64,000 bases of DNA from Coriaria nepalensis (lineage: Eukaryota > Streptophyta > Magnoliopsida > Cucurbitales > Coriariaceae): the NCBI GenBank assembly GCA_027186245.1, contig CP114498.1, positions 7,571,501 to 7,635,500 on the forward strand, read 5' to 3'. Shown here piece by piece: positions 1-10,896 of this stretch. Position 1 is the stretch's first letter; every line of letters begins with the position of its first letter. A program made the translations under genes and the position numbers. The notes under the pieces are model-generated. The model did no database searches. It saw only the letters and a list, made by a program, of their open reading frames with translations, and was not told the origin of the DNA.

Positions 1-1182
1 TGAACGGGGGTAGGCCACTCTCTCTTGGCTTAGTTTTCTAGCCAAATTTTTGTATAATATGCCAATTAGTGTTTCTTTTTTGGTATTAGTTTTTATTTAG
101 TCGTCGATTCTATTATGAATCGGTTTGAAGTGAATGATGTTTGTTCCAGTCTCTTTCCAATACAACATTTTTTTAATATATAAATTCACATATTTTCACA
201 TGTTTGATCCAAAATGGCCGAATAATTGCGTGTATTTTGATAAATCTTACCATTGGCTCAAAATCTTTGATCAAATTAGCATCAAATCAGTATAGAATTG
301 GCTTAATCTTCTAAGAATCGAATACAAAATTGACCTAAATCTTATCAGAATAGATGTCAAACAGCTAAATCTTCCAAATATCTCCGAAATATTCAAAAAA
401 ATCCGATTTCCAGTGGATTTTCAGCCTCGACAGCCTACAAGCTACCTAACCTATTTTGGTCGCGCAAAGTGGCCGTATCTTCCCCAGTGCGGCCGACTGG
501 TCATTGGGTCAACTAGTATGGTTGGCCAGTCCAGGCGAATGCAATATCCCGGTTGGCCAATAGTTGGCTGACTGTGGGATGTTGGTCGCGGGCCTGTTGG
601 TTGTGGGCCGATCTTGACCCTCCGGTTTTCCTTTATTAACTCTTTTTTTTTTCTATATACAAAAATTCCTCCCTTCCAAACCTTATAATCTCCTCTCAAA
701 CTTTTCCTGTACTCCATTTTCTCTCAACAAAAAGCCTTTGGAAGACCTCTCTCTTTAGAAGAATGTTGATACTGATTTCTACAGCGCCAGTTGATCGCCC
801 TTAAAGTAGGCAGCGAGCTAAGGGGAGAGAATTGCGAGTCGTTTCGGTCCCTATAAGAACACGTCGACATGATGAATGATGTGGTTGAGCGGAGGCATAA
901 ATGTATAAAAATACTCAGAGTCAGCTAATCTAACTAAAACTTTAAATTGCGTAATGTAAAGTACTGAAAAGCTTGTAAATGACATGAAAGGTAAAGCAAT
1001 CATTTAGATAAAAGCTAGTAAATCTAAGAAATTTGACTACCAATAAAGCGATTGAAGCAGGACGAAAACTTAAAAGGGTTATAATATTCTTCGATATTGA
1101 ATATAATTAGTAAGATGACAATATGAGGAAGAGAGAAGATCACAACTAAGGATTTATGGAATGAGGTCCTCAAGAACCCCAT
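1..1182. other. Intergenic, no supported gene
   Basis: I see no gene with recognisable homology here. An open stretch on the minus strand near 451-717 encodes a proline- and arginine-rich composition without a recognisable domain and is probably chance. The GC-richer patch around 470-620 may be old transposon DNA, but I cannot name it. Confidence 0.4.
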
Positions 1183-1491
1183 CTACCAAGTTGAAAATGC
1201 AGACGTCATTGAAATGTTGTGAGTTTGATAATTCAGAGCCATCCAAAACTCTGATATCTGAACCTCGGTAGCGGCAATGATGCTCTGAAGAATTAGCTCA
1301 AAGCCTAGGCCTCTCAAATAGTCATCAGTGCCATCAACATCGATGGAAGAAGGGAAGCTAGGAGTAGTGTGAGAGGAATGATTATGGACAAAAGGGGCAT
1401 TAGTGGAGTGACTTTCGGAGTCGCCAATGGCAACAACCTTGGAAGGGTCACTCTCATTGCTACTACTAGAAGAACTATCAAAGTCAGCCAT
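1183..1491 (-). CDS. Hypothetical serine-rich 102-aa ORF, doubtful
   Basis: This intronless minus-strand ORF starts at an ATG (1489-1491) and reads MADFDSSSSSSNESDP, followed by a Ser/His/Thr-rich stretch and a short hydrophobic segment. I recognise no family. The N-terminal acidic-serine pattern resembles the start of some plant transposon-derived or nuclear proteins, but this is only composition. The flanking DNA is AT-rich and non-coding. It could be the 5' end of a decayed gene or a chance ORF. Confidence 0.2.
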   Translation of the reverse strand: MADFDSSSSSSNESDPSKVVAIGDSESHSTNAPFVHNHSSHTTPSFPSSIDVDGTDDYLRGLGFELILQSIIAATEVQISEFWMALNYQTHNISMTSAFSTW

Positions 1492-2641
1492 GGTATTTAG
1501 GTTTTAAATGAAAAGTGTGGAAGAAATACTGTATTTAAAGAAGATTATCATATCATTTACTCTCTCATATTTTCATATTTATTTAATAAGAGGAGTAAAA
1601 TGGGGTATTTGTTGATGCTAAAATTATCATTTTTACATATGACATTAGTTATTTTAAAAGATCTATTAAAGTTGTTAAAACATGTTGAAATTCAAGGATT
1701 TTTGTGTGTTGGATCGTTCGTGTGCAGCCTGGAAGACTAATGCGACCGACATGGAAGGAGGGCGCAACAAGCGCCCATCTGTTCCGAAATTTCTTCCTTT
1801 TAGGCGCCTTTCCTCTCTCTCAGGTGCATTTTAACATTGTCTGAAGTCTCAGAATAGCACAAGGCAATCCAAAACGAACAGATATAGAAAAGAAGCACAG
1901 AGAAAGGAAATTGTTTGCAACAAAAAAAAAAAAAATTCAGCAAGAGGCATTACTTGAGCGGCAAGGAGAATTGCCCATCGAGGATCATGTTGAGATGGTC
2001 TACCTTTGATTGCTCTTTTATTTGACATTTTAATTGATCTTCAAAGTAATATATTTCGACATAAAATGGTTTGTTCTTTTTTCTTTTCCTTTTTATTTTA
2101 TTTTATGGAAAAAGAATTGGGTAGCGGATTTGACCGTGGTGATGGGCTGAGAGAATTTTTGGACGGCAAAATGGTGGTGATGATTGTGTCGAAGGAAAAA
2201 AAGAATATTATAATGGAATAAAAAATATAATTACAAATTTTAGGATAAAATAATTTTAAATTTTTTTTTAAGGAAATAATAGATTTTATTGTATAAATTG
2301 TAATACAAATGGTGAACCTTTATTTAAGTTAGAGATTTAATTTTATACGGTATTTATTTTAAATGACTGGACTGATCCCAAATTTAACAAATATTTTCTA
2401 AAAATTAACAAATTTGGCACGTAAGTTAGTATAGATAGAATTTTGATACTTTTGGATAAATGACACGTACATTCATTGAATATCGGATTCGCAGCAATCT
2501 ATCCGGTTGCCGAACTATCACAATGGAGTTTCACTGGAGCTAAGACTCAACAATAAAATATACTGGAAGAAACCTAGTCACTCGGACTCATTCAACTACT
2601 TTTAATCTATTAAGATTCAACCGGAAAATGGCAGTAACAAT
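1492..2641. other. AT-rich intergenic DNA
   Basis: AT-rich sequence with a short A-run near 1922-1935 and no coding stretch that I can support. A 71-codon open frame around 2006-2221 on the plus strand is low-complexity and lysine/phenylalanine-rich, as expected by chance in AT-rich DNA. The right end is the 3' flank of the UGT72 pseudogene. Confidence 0.5.
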
Positions 2642-3960
2642 TTAGGTGGGAATTTTGTTCCTCAATGCCTGAGCAAACTCAAAAAGTGCCTTAGAAGAAG
2701 ACCCATTTTCACTTAAACTATGAACAGCTGCATCTTTTAGCTCTTTCATCTTCTTACCAATTCTCTTTCTCACAACACCCTTTTCTGTATCACCCACTTT
2801 TGGCCCCGAAGCAATTTTCTCATCCACATTAAGCACAACCGCATTCATCTTCTGCTCGGCATAAAGTGACCAAGCAATCAGCGGTTGACCATTAACAACT
2901 CCTTCAAGAGTCAAATTCCAGCCACAATGAGTTAAGAAGCCGCCGGTCGAGCTGTGACTCAACACTCGGACTTGTGGCGCCCACGATGGCACAGCTAGAC
3001 CTCTCTCTTTTGTCCTTACAAGAAACCCTTCTGGTAAGAAACCAAATGGGCCGTGTTCATTTTGCTTACTAGAATAAGCAACATTAGCCTTGTCTTTGGG
3101 ATTTCTCACAACCCACATAAATCTTTGCCCGCTCATTTCTAGCACTAACGCTAACTCATTCATCTGATCATTACACAACGTCCCAATACTTCCAAACGAG
3201 ACATATAAAACCGATCAATTTGGTTGGTTATGTCGCCGCTTCAAACAGCTCGACCCATCAACCGATTCGGGACTTGAATCTATACTTATGACCAGTCCAA
3301 TCTGGTAAACACGGATAAATATTCTTCGAGGAAATATTTTATAGCTGCGGGCTCTAACTCCATGGAACCTCTTAGCATGATGAAGAGTCCACTTGTAAGC
3401 CTCGCTTTTCCTGTTTTGAACAGAATCAACTAGATCCCTCCCATGAACCGGTACACATCCTGGAATCTTAATCGGTTCCAGAAGCTATCTGTACTCACAC
3501 AACACTGTATCATTGAGCTCATAGTTAGAGACAAACAAATACCCGAAGAGGAAAATAAAACAAATGGTGAGATATTAAATTCTCGGGCTGCATCAAAAGC
3601 ATCGGTCCCGAAGGTTTTTTCGTGTGAGAATTAAGTCATTAAGGACATTGTGAAGAGAAGGAAGAGAGCGTAAGGTGGTCAGAGCACAACTAAGGCTGCA
3701 AAGTTTGTGCCTTCCGGAAGGTCACTAAAATCGACGGGAGGGAGATAGGTGTAGGTGATGGACGGTGGGAGATCGCTGAGGAGGGGATATCTTGGGCTGG
3801 GGACGGTGGAGATCCGTCACTGGGGATGATTAAAGTAATGGAGAAGTTGAGGTTGTGAACGAGGCATTTTGGATAACTCGAAGAATGGGATTATGTGGCC
3901 CATTCTGGGTGTCGGGAAAATTGCAATGATCGGGGCATCATGATGATGATGTTGGTGGTT
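2642..3960 (-). pseudogene. UGT72-type glucosyltransferase pseudogene, copy 1
   Basis: The minus strand carries a full-length but broken relative of the intact UGT at 9351-10778. The N-terminal start, including an IAIFPTP-like motif, is near 3945. The C-terminal 178 codons (2642-3178) are open and include a recognisable PSPG box with STGGFLTHCGWN and AEQKMNA. Upstream, the segment equivalent to DRSVLYVSFGS of the intact gene reads N-stop-SVLYVSFGS around 3200, an Arg-to-stop change. Further upstream the frame changes several times between about 3250 and 3945. A deletion in the C-terminal third removes the segment that follows the NEDVKIALRPK region in the intact copy. It is non-functional as a glucosyltransferase. 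It is the most distal of three same-strand copies, so it is best explained as a decayed tandem duplicate. Confidence 0.85.
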
Positions 3961-4181
3961 CCGTTCAGTGATTTGTGCTTTTTCTATTGTGGATTGAACT
4001 ATGATTAGCTAGAAATGTTAAGTGGTTATAAGAAATTACAGAGGTTTGTGAAGTTGTACAAATAGAGAGCACGTTCCTATTCTAAATTGGAAAATTCTAA
4101 GACGAGACAATCATTTCTTCTAGTGCAATTCTAAATTTGATTTTACTTCTCCAATCAAAGTGGGCAAATGACAATTCTGAC

Positions 4182-4230
4182 ACTTGTTAAGTGCACCAGC
4201 CAGCCAGCCAGCCTGCTGCACTTAGCAAGT
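4182..4230. repeat. Imperfect inverted repeat with CAGC-repeat loop
   Basis: Arms 4182-4195 (ACTTGTTAAGTGCA) and 4217-4230 (TGCACTTAGCAAGT) pair with one mismatch around a 21-nt spacer made largely of tandem CAGC units. It lies about 220 bp beyond the 5' end of UGT pseudogene 1, in otherwise featureless AT-rich DNA (3961-4764). No function can be assigned. Confidence 0.6.
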
Positions 4231-4764
4231 AAATAAGTGGAACATGGCCAAAGTCTTTTAATTCCTCGGTCAATTCCACCATGTCTGTATTCAAATCTAA
4301 AGTTAGAACTTAGATGTTGACCGTTGACTCTCTAAAGTTGAAATTAAAGCAAAATACAATGTAATTCATCCGGCTTTCAAAGTTGATGTTCGTGTACCCC
4401 ATGTTTCTCATAAATTATTCACATAAGAATCTTTTAAGTATATTCTCTTTTTTATTTTGATTCCGAATTATTGTACGTAAACTTTTAAGTATATTTTCTT
4501 TTTATTATTATTTTTTTCGATCATAAACGGGTGCTGCTAAATCTTTAATTATATATATTAATTTTGTATCATTATATCGTGGTGTATATAATTAAAGATG
4601 GATCCAAAACCCAATTTATCATAACACTACCATTACCAATCATATACCATTAAATTGTTACGTTAGTAAAATTTTGATTAATTAATATTATTATAATTTT
4701 AAAAATATTAAATTAGCAAAAAAAATTAATATATTATATTTAAATAAAAATAAAAATAATATTA

Positions 4765-5455
4765 TTTATTAAGTTCGATTTTGGGATAGGCTTAGATTTG
4801 TCATTTCAATTGGAGCAAGTATAATTAAGGTTGAGGTAGGGTAAGTAGATATTGAGAAAATTGGATATGAAGAGAATATGATGGATGAGGCCGAGATCAG
4901 ATAAGGCCGAGGAAAACATCATTCGTCATGATAATAAGTCGAGCTGGGTAATAGGACATCAAATGACATTGAGATTGAGCCAACAGACTTGAGCACATAT
5001 ATGTTGAATGAGTGGATAAATGAAAAGCAACTGACACATGAGTAGAGGACGGACTTCTGATATGTCAGATTGGGGCGGCGCCATTACACACTAAGATAGC
5101 TCTTAGTGGAGAGCATATCTCTACTGTGTCAAACAGATATGGTGTTGGCACCCATCATGGAGTAGGGAAGGATCAGAACATTGAGTAATGAGAGCATGAC
5201 ATATGTAAAGTTGTTTAAGATTTTTCAATCTTGTCAAGATATAAAAAAAGCTAATAGATTTTACAGTATAAGGTAACGTATTTTTCCTTAAGAGATGGAT
5301 AAGTCCTAATATCTACTTTCCAATATTCCTCTAGAAACTTATTAGAGCGTCGAAGTGGGGTTGGCTGACCACCACCCCCGGCTGCAATTTGTTAGTGAGT
5401 GCAGACATTGATCTTGGAGCACACTTTAGTCGATGGAACTCTTCGTACCGCAAAA
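4765..5455 (+). repeat. Left LTR of degraded retrotransposon
   Basis: This aligns colinearly with 8487-9190. Shared landmarks are the GAGAATATGATGG region, a TTCCTTAAGAG segment, a CCTCTAGAAACT-like segment and the GAGCGTCGAAGTGG motif. The left boundary is approximate because the first bases of the right copy have no counterpart before about 4765, which suggests a truncated 5' end. Orientation is inferred from the GAGCGTCG motif only. Confidence 0.65.
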
Positions 5456-5583
5456 AAGATGAGGAAGAATGTGATGACTAGTGTTACACTTGCACAACTA
5501 TTTTCACTATTAAGTTATATGGCTCTCGAATTTCCCACCCAATGAATGAAATGAAAATACATATAAAAATAAGAAGATAATCT

Positions 5584-6300
5584 AAGCACTCAATAGGGGC
5601 TCAGCAACTTGGAGCGCTTATTTGGCACCCAAGTTACTGAAGACTTAAGCACCTGATAGGCTCAACAACTTAGAATGCTTATACTGAACTCAATATAATG
5701 AAGATCTGAGCACCTAATAGAAGCTCAACAACTTAGAGTGTTTATTTGGCACCCAAGGTACTGAAAACCTGAGCGCCCGATAGGGACTCAGCTACTTAAA
5801 GCGCTTATTTGGTGCCCAAGGTAATGAAGACTTGAGCAACAGACAAGGGCTCAACAACTTGAAGTGTTTATTCGGCGCCCAAGGTAATGAAGATCTGAGT
5901 ACCCGATAAGGGCTCAACAACTTGGAGTGCTTGTATAGTGCCCAAGGTAATGAAGACCCGAGCACTCGATAGGGGATCAACAACTTGGAGTGCTTATTTA
6001 GTGCTCAAGGTAATGAAGACATGAGCACCCGATAGGGGCTCAACAATTTGGAGCACTTATTTGGCTCCCAAAGTAATAAAGACTTAGGTATCTAACATGG
6101 GCTCAGCAAATTGGAGCACTTATTTAGCACCTAAAGTAATGAATACTTAAGCACCTGACATGGGCTCAATAACTTAGAGTGCTTAATTGGCATCCAAGGA
6201 AAGAAGACATGAGCACCCAACATGAGCTCAGTAACTTGAAGTGCTTATTGGCACTCAATGTAATGAAGATGTAAACACCTATGACGGTCTCAGAATGAGT
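5584..6300. repeat. 63-bp tandem repeat (minisatellite), about 12 copies
   Basis: Copies begin near 5584, 5647, 5708, 5771, 5834, 5897, 5960, 6023, 6086, 6149, 6211 and 6273, giving a period of 63 bp with occasional 61-62 bp units. The unit contains GAGCACC, GGGGCTCAACAACTTGGAG, GCTTATTTGGC and CCCAAGGTAATGAAGA. Because 63 is a multiple of three, the minus strand reads as a 21-residue repeat (core SSLPWAPNKHFK) that stays open over 5792-5983 before stops appear. Copies are diverged from one another, least so in the middle. It lies inside the LTR element. Confidence 0.85.
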
Positions 6301-7195
6301 TAGTCAGGATTTTATGGAATAAAAATAAAATAAAGTAAGATTTAACACTTACTATGGCTAGGCTAGAGCTTAGGATCTCCTAAACTTCAGGGAGATGAGT
6401 CATGCCATGATGAGGTTCTCTGACGTCAGAGGTCTCCCTCAGATATTCTCTTAGAGAGTCCTCACTAATTCTAGGCTCTAGAATGGACCTTGACCGAGCT
6501 TATTGTATCAGGAATGCCAGGAGAGAGGTGCACCAGGATAAAGATTTAGCTGACTAATGTCGGCTGAGGGAACTTGAGGAGCGGGCAATGAAGATGAAGA
6601 GGAAGCAGGTGAGAAACTGGAGATGTCTATCCTCACGGGCTCTAAAGGGGGGTTGCTCCCCAGCCTTGGATTTCTTCGCCCTATCAAGAGTGTTCAATGG
6701 GGACCCTTATCTTTTCTTGGCCTCCTTAGCTACATCTTTAATGGCCTCATGCCTCTTCTTCTGCTCCAGGTATTTCTAATCAGTTAGAGAAACGACCTCA
6801 GTTCAGGAAGTTTTCTCTGCAAAATGCTAAGTGTTAGTACATACACATATAAGAAAATAATTAATTGCAAGTATAGAAAAAAGGCTACCATAGAGAAGAG
6901 CCCTAAGTTCAGGACGAGGGTAGTATTTAAAGGATCTACTTCGAGAGACGCGTCAACACAAATAAGACAATTTTTGGTCAAGCGGTCAATGGTTAAAACC
7001 GTTCAGAAGTTTATTTCCTATTCAGGCTTATTCATGATATCCTCCTACACAGCCTCATCCATCTCAAAGAATATCATATTCGTCTTTGGTGTGTACTTCT
7101 CTTAATACTTAATACATATCGAATAACGACAGAAGGGGCACTGTCAATTCTCCATCAAGATGAACCACTTCTCTTTCTAGAATTTATTAGCTTGG

Positions 7196-7221
7196 GGAAG
7201 TCCAGTTATGGCTGGACTTCC
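7196..7221. repeat. Perfect 10-bp inverted repeat inside the LTR element
   Basis: GGAAGTCCAG (7196-7205) and CTGGACTTCC (7212-7221) are perfect complements around a 6-nt loop. It lies just beyond the C-terminal end of the minus-strand transposon ORF, where it could form a hairpin in either transcript. No function is known. Confidence 0.6.
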
Positions 7222-7243
7222 TCTTCTCCAAAGTTGTACAATA

Positions 7244-7769
7244 TTATCTCTTATTGCTCCGGCTCAAACTAATCAGGGAGAGGAAGAAGCTGATTCGAGG
7301 CGCATGTCCAGTCTTCTCATAGTAAAGTACAAACAACCCCAATATGGTCCTCCATGCATTCGGTACTAACTGACTCATGGTAACTTCCATGTGTATAGCA
7401 AGGATTGGATAAATTGATGAATGAACACCTTGAAGCCCCAAGCACACATGTCCATATAGATGGCAATCTCCATTGACCCATCTGTACCCACTGAGGATAT
7501 CCGCTCTTGCTCCACATGTACTCGAATGTTGATGCACTATGGTATGTTGTATTCAGTAAGGATGTGGATTCGGTCATCCTCGTCAAAGGTTGAAACGACT
7601 TCTTTGTAATGGTCGAACTAAGGAAAAGTCGCCCCCTTAGTCTTTTTCTTCGGCTCAGACTTAACTTTTCTTGGTCTATCCGCTTTAGATGTACCTGACC
7701 ATTAAAATAGGACGGTTCAGCCTCAGGTCGGATGTTCATCGGTTGCTGAAAGCCTAGTTCAGTCAACAA
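7244..7769 (-). pseudogene. Gypsy-type transposon (PF04195-like) ORF remnant
   Basis: Two overlapping minus-strand frames (7317-7769 and 7244-7537) together encode what looks like the Putative gypsy type transposon domain. The best segment reads QLVPNAWRTILGLFVLYYE, which matches the family pattern of Q-L-x-P-N-x-W-R followed by a hydrophobic helix. A frame change near 7500 joins the upstream part to it. Degenerate continuation on the same strand reaches to about 6790, with phrases such as EYTPKTNMIFFEMDEA interrupted by stops. The protein has no known enzymatic role; the family occurs in non-autonomous and Tat-type elements. It is disrupted and probably not expressed. Confidence 0.55.
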
Positions 7770-8486
7770 GGTTAAAATCGACTAAGTGTGGGTTGACCTT
7801 GAGGTAGTAGAAAACTAATAATGGTTAAGAGGACCACCTATGAAACTAAGATTAATTAAGTGAAGGAAATGCTAAGGGAGAAAAAGACTAAGGCGCCTTA
7901 CGTTAGAAATGGACAAACATCCATACTTTTAATCCTTAGGCCTATTTGTGATCAAAACACATTTTTCAAAGAAAAATAAAGGTGGGAAAAGATTTATACG
8001 AAGGACATTCAAAGAAACTGGAAAATGCACAGAGGGAGAAGGAGGAACTTGCTTACTCTATTAGACATGATTATGTAAGCAGTGGAGGTCATCGGTAGTT
8101 CACGGTAGAGGAAACAACGGTAAGAGGCATCAGACCTCGAAAGAACAAAGAGAAGAAGAGGAAGAGAGCATCGAAGTTAGGAAGAGAGGAAAGCTTGAAA
8201 TGACTCAAATGACATGAGAAGGCTTATACAAAAAAAGAGAGAGAGAAAAGGAAGGGGAAATAACACAATGGTTATGTGTGGCAGCTGGCAGGAGACACGC
8301 GTCACTACCCTAAAAGCGATCGTGCATAACGAGAAGCGTGGATTGATGGGCCTTTAAGACACCGTCATACGTCTTTTTACATTCCTCAGTACGGATGGGG
8401 GTTAGTAGAGCCTACAAAGGTATGTTAGTGGGAGGGGTCAGAAAGTCACGTAACTCATAATAGATGAAGTTGTGTGCCAAGAGGCT

Positions 8487-9190
8487 AACTATAAGGCCTG
8501 ATTCAAGGATAGCCTCATATTTGCCACCTCAGTCAGAGTAAGTGAAATCGAGGCTGAGGCAAGATCAGTAGATGTTGGGAAAATTAGGTACTAAGAGAAT
8601 ATGATGGCTGAGCCTAAGGTTAGATAAAGTCGAGGAAAGCATTAGTCGACATGACAATAAGCTGAGTCGGGTAACCAGACATCAGACGACACTGAGGCTG
8701 AGCCATGTATTTCTTTGCTTAGCTAAGACGAGCACGGATACATCGAAAGGGTAGATAAATGGAAAGCAACTAACACCTGAGTAGAGGATGTACTTCTAAC
8801 GTGTTAGCCTGAGGCGGTGTCATTGCACGCTAAGACATTTCTTAGTGGAGAGCAAATTTCTATTGTATCAAACAGAGAGGGTGCTAACACCCATCGTGGA
8901 GCAAGGAAGGATCATAACATATAGCAATGGGAGCAAGACAAGTGTAAAGCTGTCTAAGATTTCCTAATCTTGTTCAAGAATAAAAGCTAATATATTTTAT
9001 AATATAAGGTAATGCATTTTTCCTTAAGAGGAGGGCAAATCCTAATATTTACTCTCCAATATCTCTCTAGAAACTAATTAGAGCGTCGAAGTGGAATCAA
9101 CTAACCACCACCCCAATCATTGTTTATTAATGAATGCATACATTGATCTTGGAACACACTGTAGTTAGTATAACTTTTCGTAACGGAACG
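8487..9190 (+). repeat. Right LTR of degraded retrotransposon
   Basis: Counterpart of 4765-5455, in the same orientation. The purine-rich stretch GTGGGAGGGG around 8429-8438 lies just upstream and could be a polypurine tract if the element reads rightward. In that case the LTR may begin near 8439, and the left LTR would be truncated by about 50 bp. The right end, near 9190, runs into the 3' flank of the intact UGT gene. Confidence 0.6.
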
Positions 9191-9277
9191 GAAATTCACA
9201 TCAATATTATTTAATTAAGATTATTAATTTATCTAATACCAGGTTTTAGTATATATCAAATATGCCAAATATTGCCA

Positions 9278-9283
9278 TTTATT
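9278..9283 (-). terminator. Candidate poly(A) signal of UGT72 gene
   Basis: AATAAA on the minus strand, about 70 bp beyond the stop codon of the intact UGT gene. The spacing is suitable for a plant near-upstream element, but no transcript data are available. Confidence 0.4.
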
Positions 9284-9350
9284 ACAAGGACAGAAAAATA
9301 CAACTAAAACAAAGCAACAAAGTGAAAAGCATGCCTTAACAAAAACCAAA

Positions 9351-10778
9351 CTAATTAGCAATTTTGTTCCTCAACTTCTGAGCAAGCTTTGAAAGGGTCT
9401 TGCTAGAATGCCCATCCTCACTCAAAGCTCTAACACCAGCCTCTTTCAGCTCTTTCACCTTCACTGCAATCCTCCTACCTTCTTCACCTTCAAACAATTC
9501 CCTAACCACTTTGGCAATCTCCTCCTTCACCACAAGCCCATTTCCATCATCACCCACCTTAGGCCTCAAAGCAATCTTCACATCTTCATTGAGCACGATC
9601 GCATTCATCTTCTGCTCAGCATACAACGGCCAAGCGATCAAAGGCAAGCCGTTGAAAATGCCTTCCAAAACCGAATTCCAACCGCAATGGGTCAAAAACC
9701 CACCCGTCGAGCCGTGACAGAGCACCTGATCTTGTGGGGCCCAAGACGAAACGACGAGACCCCTCTCTTTAGTCCTTTCCAAGAACCCATCTGGTAAGAA
9801 ATCAAATGGGTTCTTCTCACTTTGCTCATTGAAATAAGCAGCATTAGCAACTTTTTCATTTGGACTTCTTACCACCCATAGAAACCTTTGCCCACTCGAT
9901 TCTAGTCCTAAAGCTAACTCATTGATTTGATCCTTAGTTAATGTCCCCGCACTTCCAAACGACACATACAAAACGGATCTATCCGGCTGTTCATCCAGCC
10001 ACTTCAAAGAACCGGACAGGTCATCTACCGGTTCATTAGCAGCATCCAAACCCACGACCGGTCCGATCGGGTAAACCGGCGCGTTGTCGGTCTGTTCGAC
10101 CAAATATTTCATGGTTCTAGACTCCAACTCCATGTATCCATTCATCAGAATTCCTTCAGCTAATACATACCTCTTCGCGTGGTGAAGAACCCACTTGTAA
10201 GCCTCGCTTTTCCGGTTCTGAATCGGATCGAGCAAATCTATTCCGCGAATCGGTACGCAACCCGGAATCTCAATCAGATCGGGAACATCTCTATACTCGC
10301 ACGACACCGTTTCATCGAGCGTAGGCAAATGGAAAATCAGAGACAGACAAATAGCCGAAGAGGAGAAGAAAAGAAAGGGCGGGATATTCACTTCTCTTGC
10401 GACGTCAAAAGCGTCGGTTCCGAATAGATCGACGACAAGAGCGACGACCGTTTTCCCGGCGAGTTTTAGGTCTTTGAGGGCGGCGCGTAGGGATGGGAGA
10501 GAGCGTAGGGCGGTGAGGGCGACTATGGCTTCGTTATTTGTGTCCTTTGGCAGGTCGTCGAAATTGACGGGAGGGAGGTAGGTGTGAGTTATGGCGGGAG
10601 GGAGCCTCTTGAGGAGGGAATCTTGGGCCTTGGACGGCGGAGCTCCGTCGTTAGGGATGAAAAGTGTGACGGAGAAGTTGAGGTTGTGAACGAGTCGTTT
10701 GGATAACTCGGCTAGTGGGACTATATGGCCCATTCCTGGTGTCGGGAAAATCGCTATGGTGGGTGATTGAGCTTCCAT
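9351..10778 (-). CDS. UGT72-family UDP-glucosyltransferase (hydroquinone glucosyltransferase-like)
   Basis: An intronless 475-aa family 1 glycosyltransferase that transfers glucose from UDP-glucose to small phenolic acceptors in the cytosol. UGT72 members are known to act on monolignols, hydroquinone, chlorophenols or flavonols, and the acceptor here cannot be told from sequence. His18, in the GMGHIVP motif, is the expected catalytic base. Asp117, in VVDLFG, is the expected charge-relay residue. The PSPG donor box spans residues 346-389, exactly 44 residues, beginning WAPQ and containing STGGFLTHCGWNS and ending in the AEQ of PLYAEQK, with the terminal Gln typical of glucose users. Length matches the family. 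The ATG at 10776-10778 begins the family-typical N-terminus. It is the only intact copy in a same-strand array of three; the flanking copies are pseudogenes. Family assignment is firm, but the subgroup (72B-like) is an inference. Confidence 0.93.
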   Translation of the reverse strand: MEAQSPTIAIFPTPGMGHIVPLAELSKRLVHNLNFSVTLFIPNDGAPPSKAQDSLLKRLPPAITHTYLPPVNFDDLPKDTNNEAIVALTALRSLPSLRAALKDLKLAGKTVVALVVDLFGTDAFDVAREVNIPPFLFFSSSAICLSLIFHLPTLDETVSCEYRDVPDLIEIPGCVPIRGIDLLDPIQNRKSEAYKWVLHHAKRYVLAEGILMNGYMELESRTMKYLVEQTDNAPVYPIGPVVGLDAANEPVDDLSGSLKWLDEQPDRSVLYVSFGSAGTLTKDQINELALGLESSGQRFLWVVRSPNEKVANAAYFNEQSEKNPFDFLPDGFLERTKERGLVVSSWAPQDQVLCHGSTGGFLTHCGWNSVLEGIFNGLPLIAWPLYAEQKMNAIVLNEDVKIALRPKVGDDGNGLVVKEEIAKVVRELFEGEEGRRIAVKVKELKEAGVRALSEDGHSSKTLSKLAQKLRNKIAN

Positions 10779-10896
10779 GGCGGACTAAGCTCTGTTTTTA
10801 TTATTTCTTTTTTTTTTTTTTTTTTTTCTTTTGAAGTAATCAATGTATTACGCTGGGTTGCGATTGTTACAAGAATTAGTTTGGGTGGTGGTTCAT

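Larger units (their letters stand above)
4765..9190. mobile_element. Degraded LTR retrotransposon with internal minisatellite
   Basis: Two long direct repeats (about 4765-5455 and 8487-9190) flank a 3-kb interior and are read as LTRs. In the best-aligned stretch, around 5270-5380 versus 8995-9105, they are about 80% identical counted by eye, so the insertion is old. The interior lacks any reverse transcriptase, integrase or protease that I can see. It holds a 12-copy 63-bp tandem repeat and a minus-strand reading frame resembling the Putative gypsy type transposon domain (PF04195). Both LTRs contain a motif (TTAGAGCGTCGAAGTGG) that resembles the 3'-LTR region of plant Ty3/gypsy elements on the plus strand. 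If that is right, the element points right and the interior ORF is antisense, as described for some Tat-lineage elements. It sits between UGT72 copies. Clear primer-binding site, polypurine tract and target duplication were not found. Confidence 0.7.

Noticed and set aside
5584..6300. CRISPR-like array of regularly spaced repeats
   Set aside because: The units are contiguous 63-bp tandem copies with no unique spacers, in a plant transposon.
7244..7769. A host gene inside the 5-9 kb region
   Set aside because: The reading frames match a transposon domain and lie between LTR-like repeats.
9400..9797. Plus-strand ORFs of 105 and 129 codons
   Set aside because: They are antisense shadows of the intact UGT72 coding sequence and have no homology of their own.
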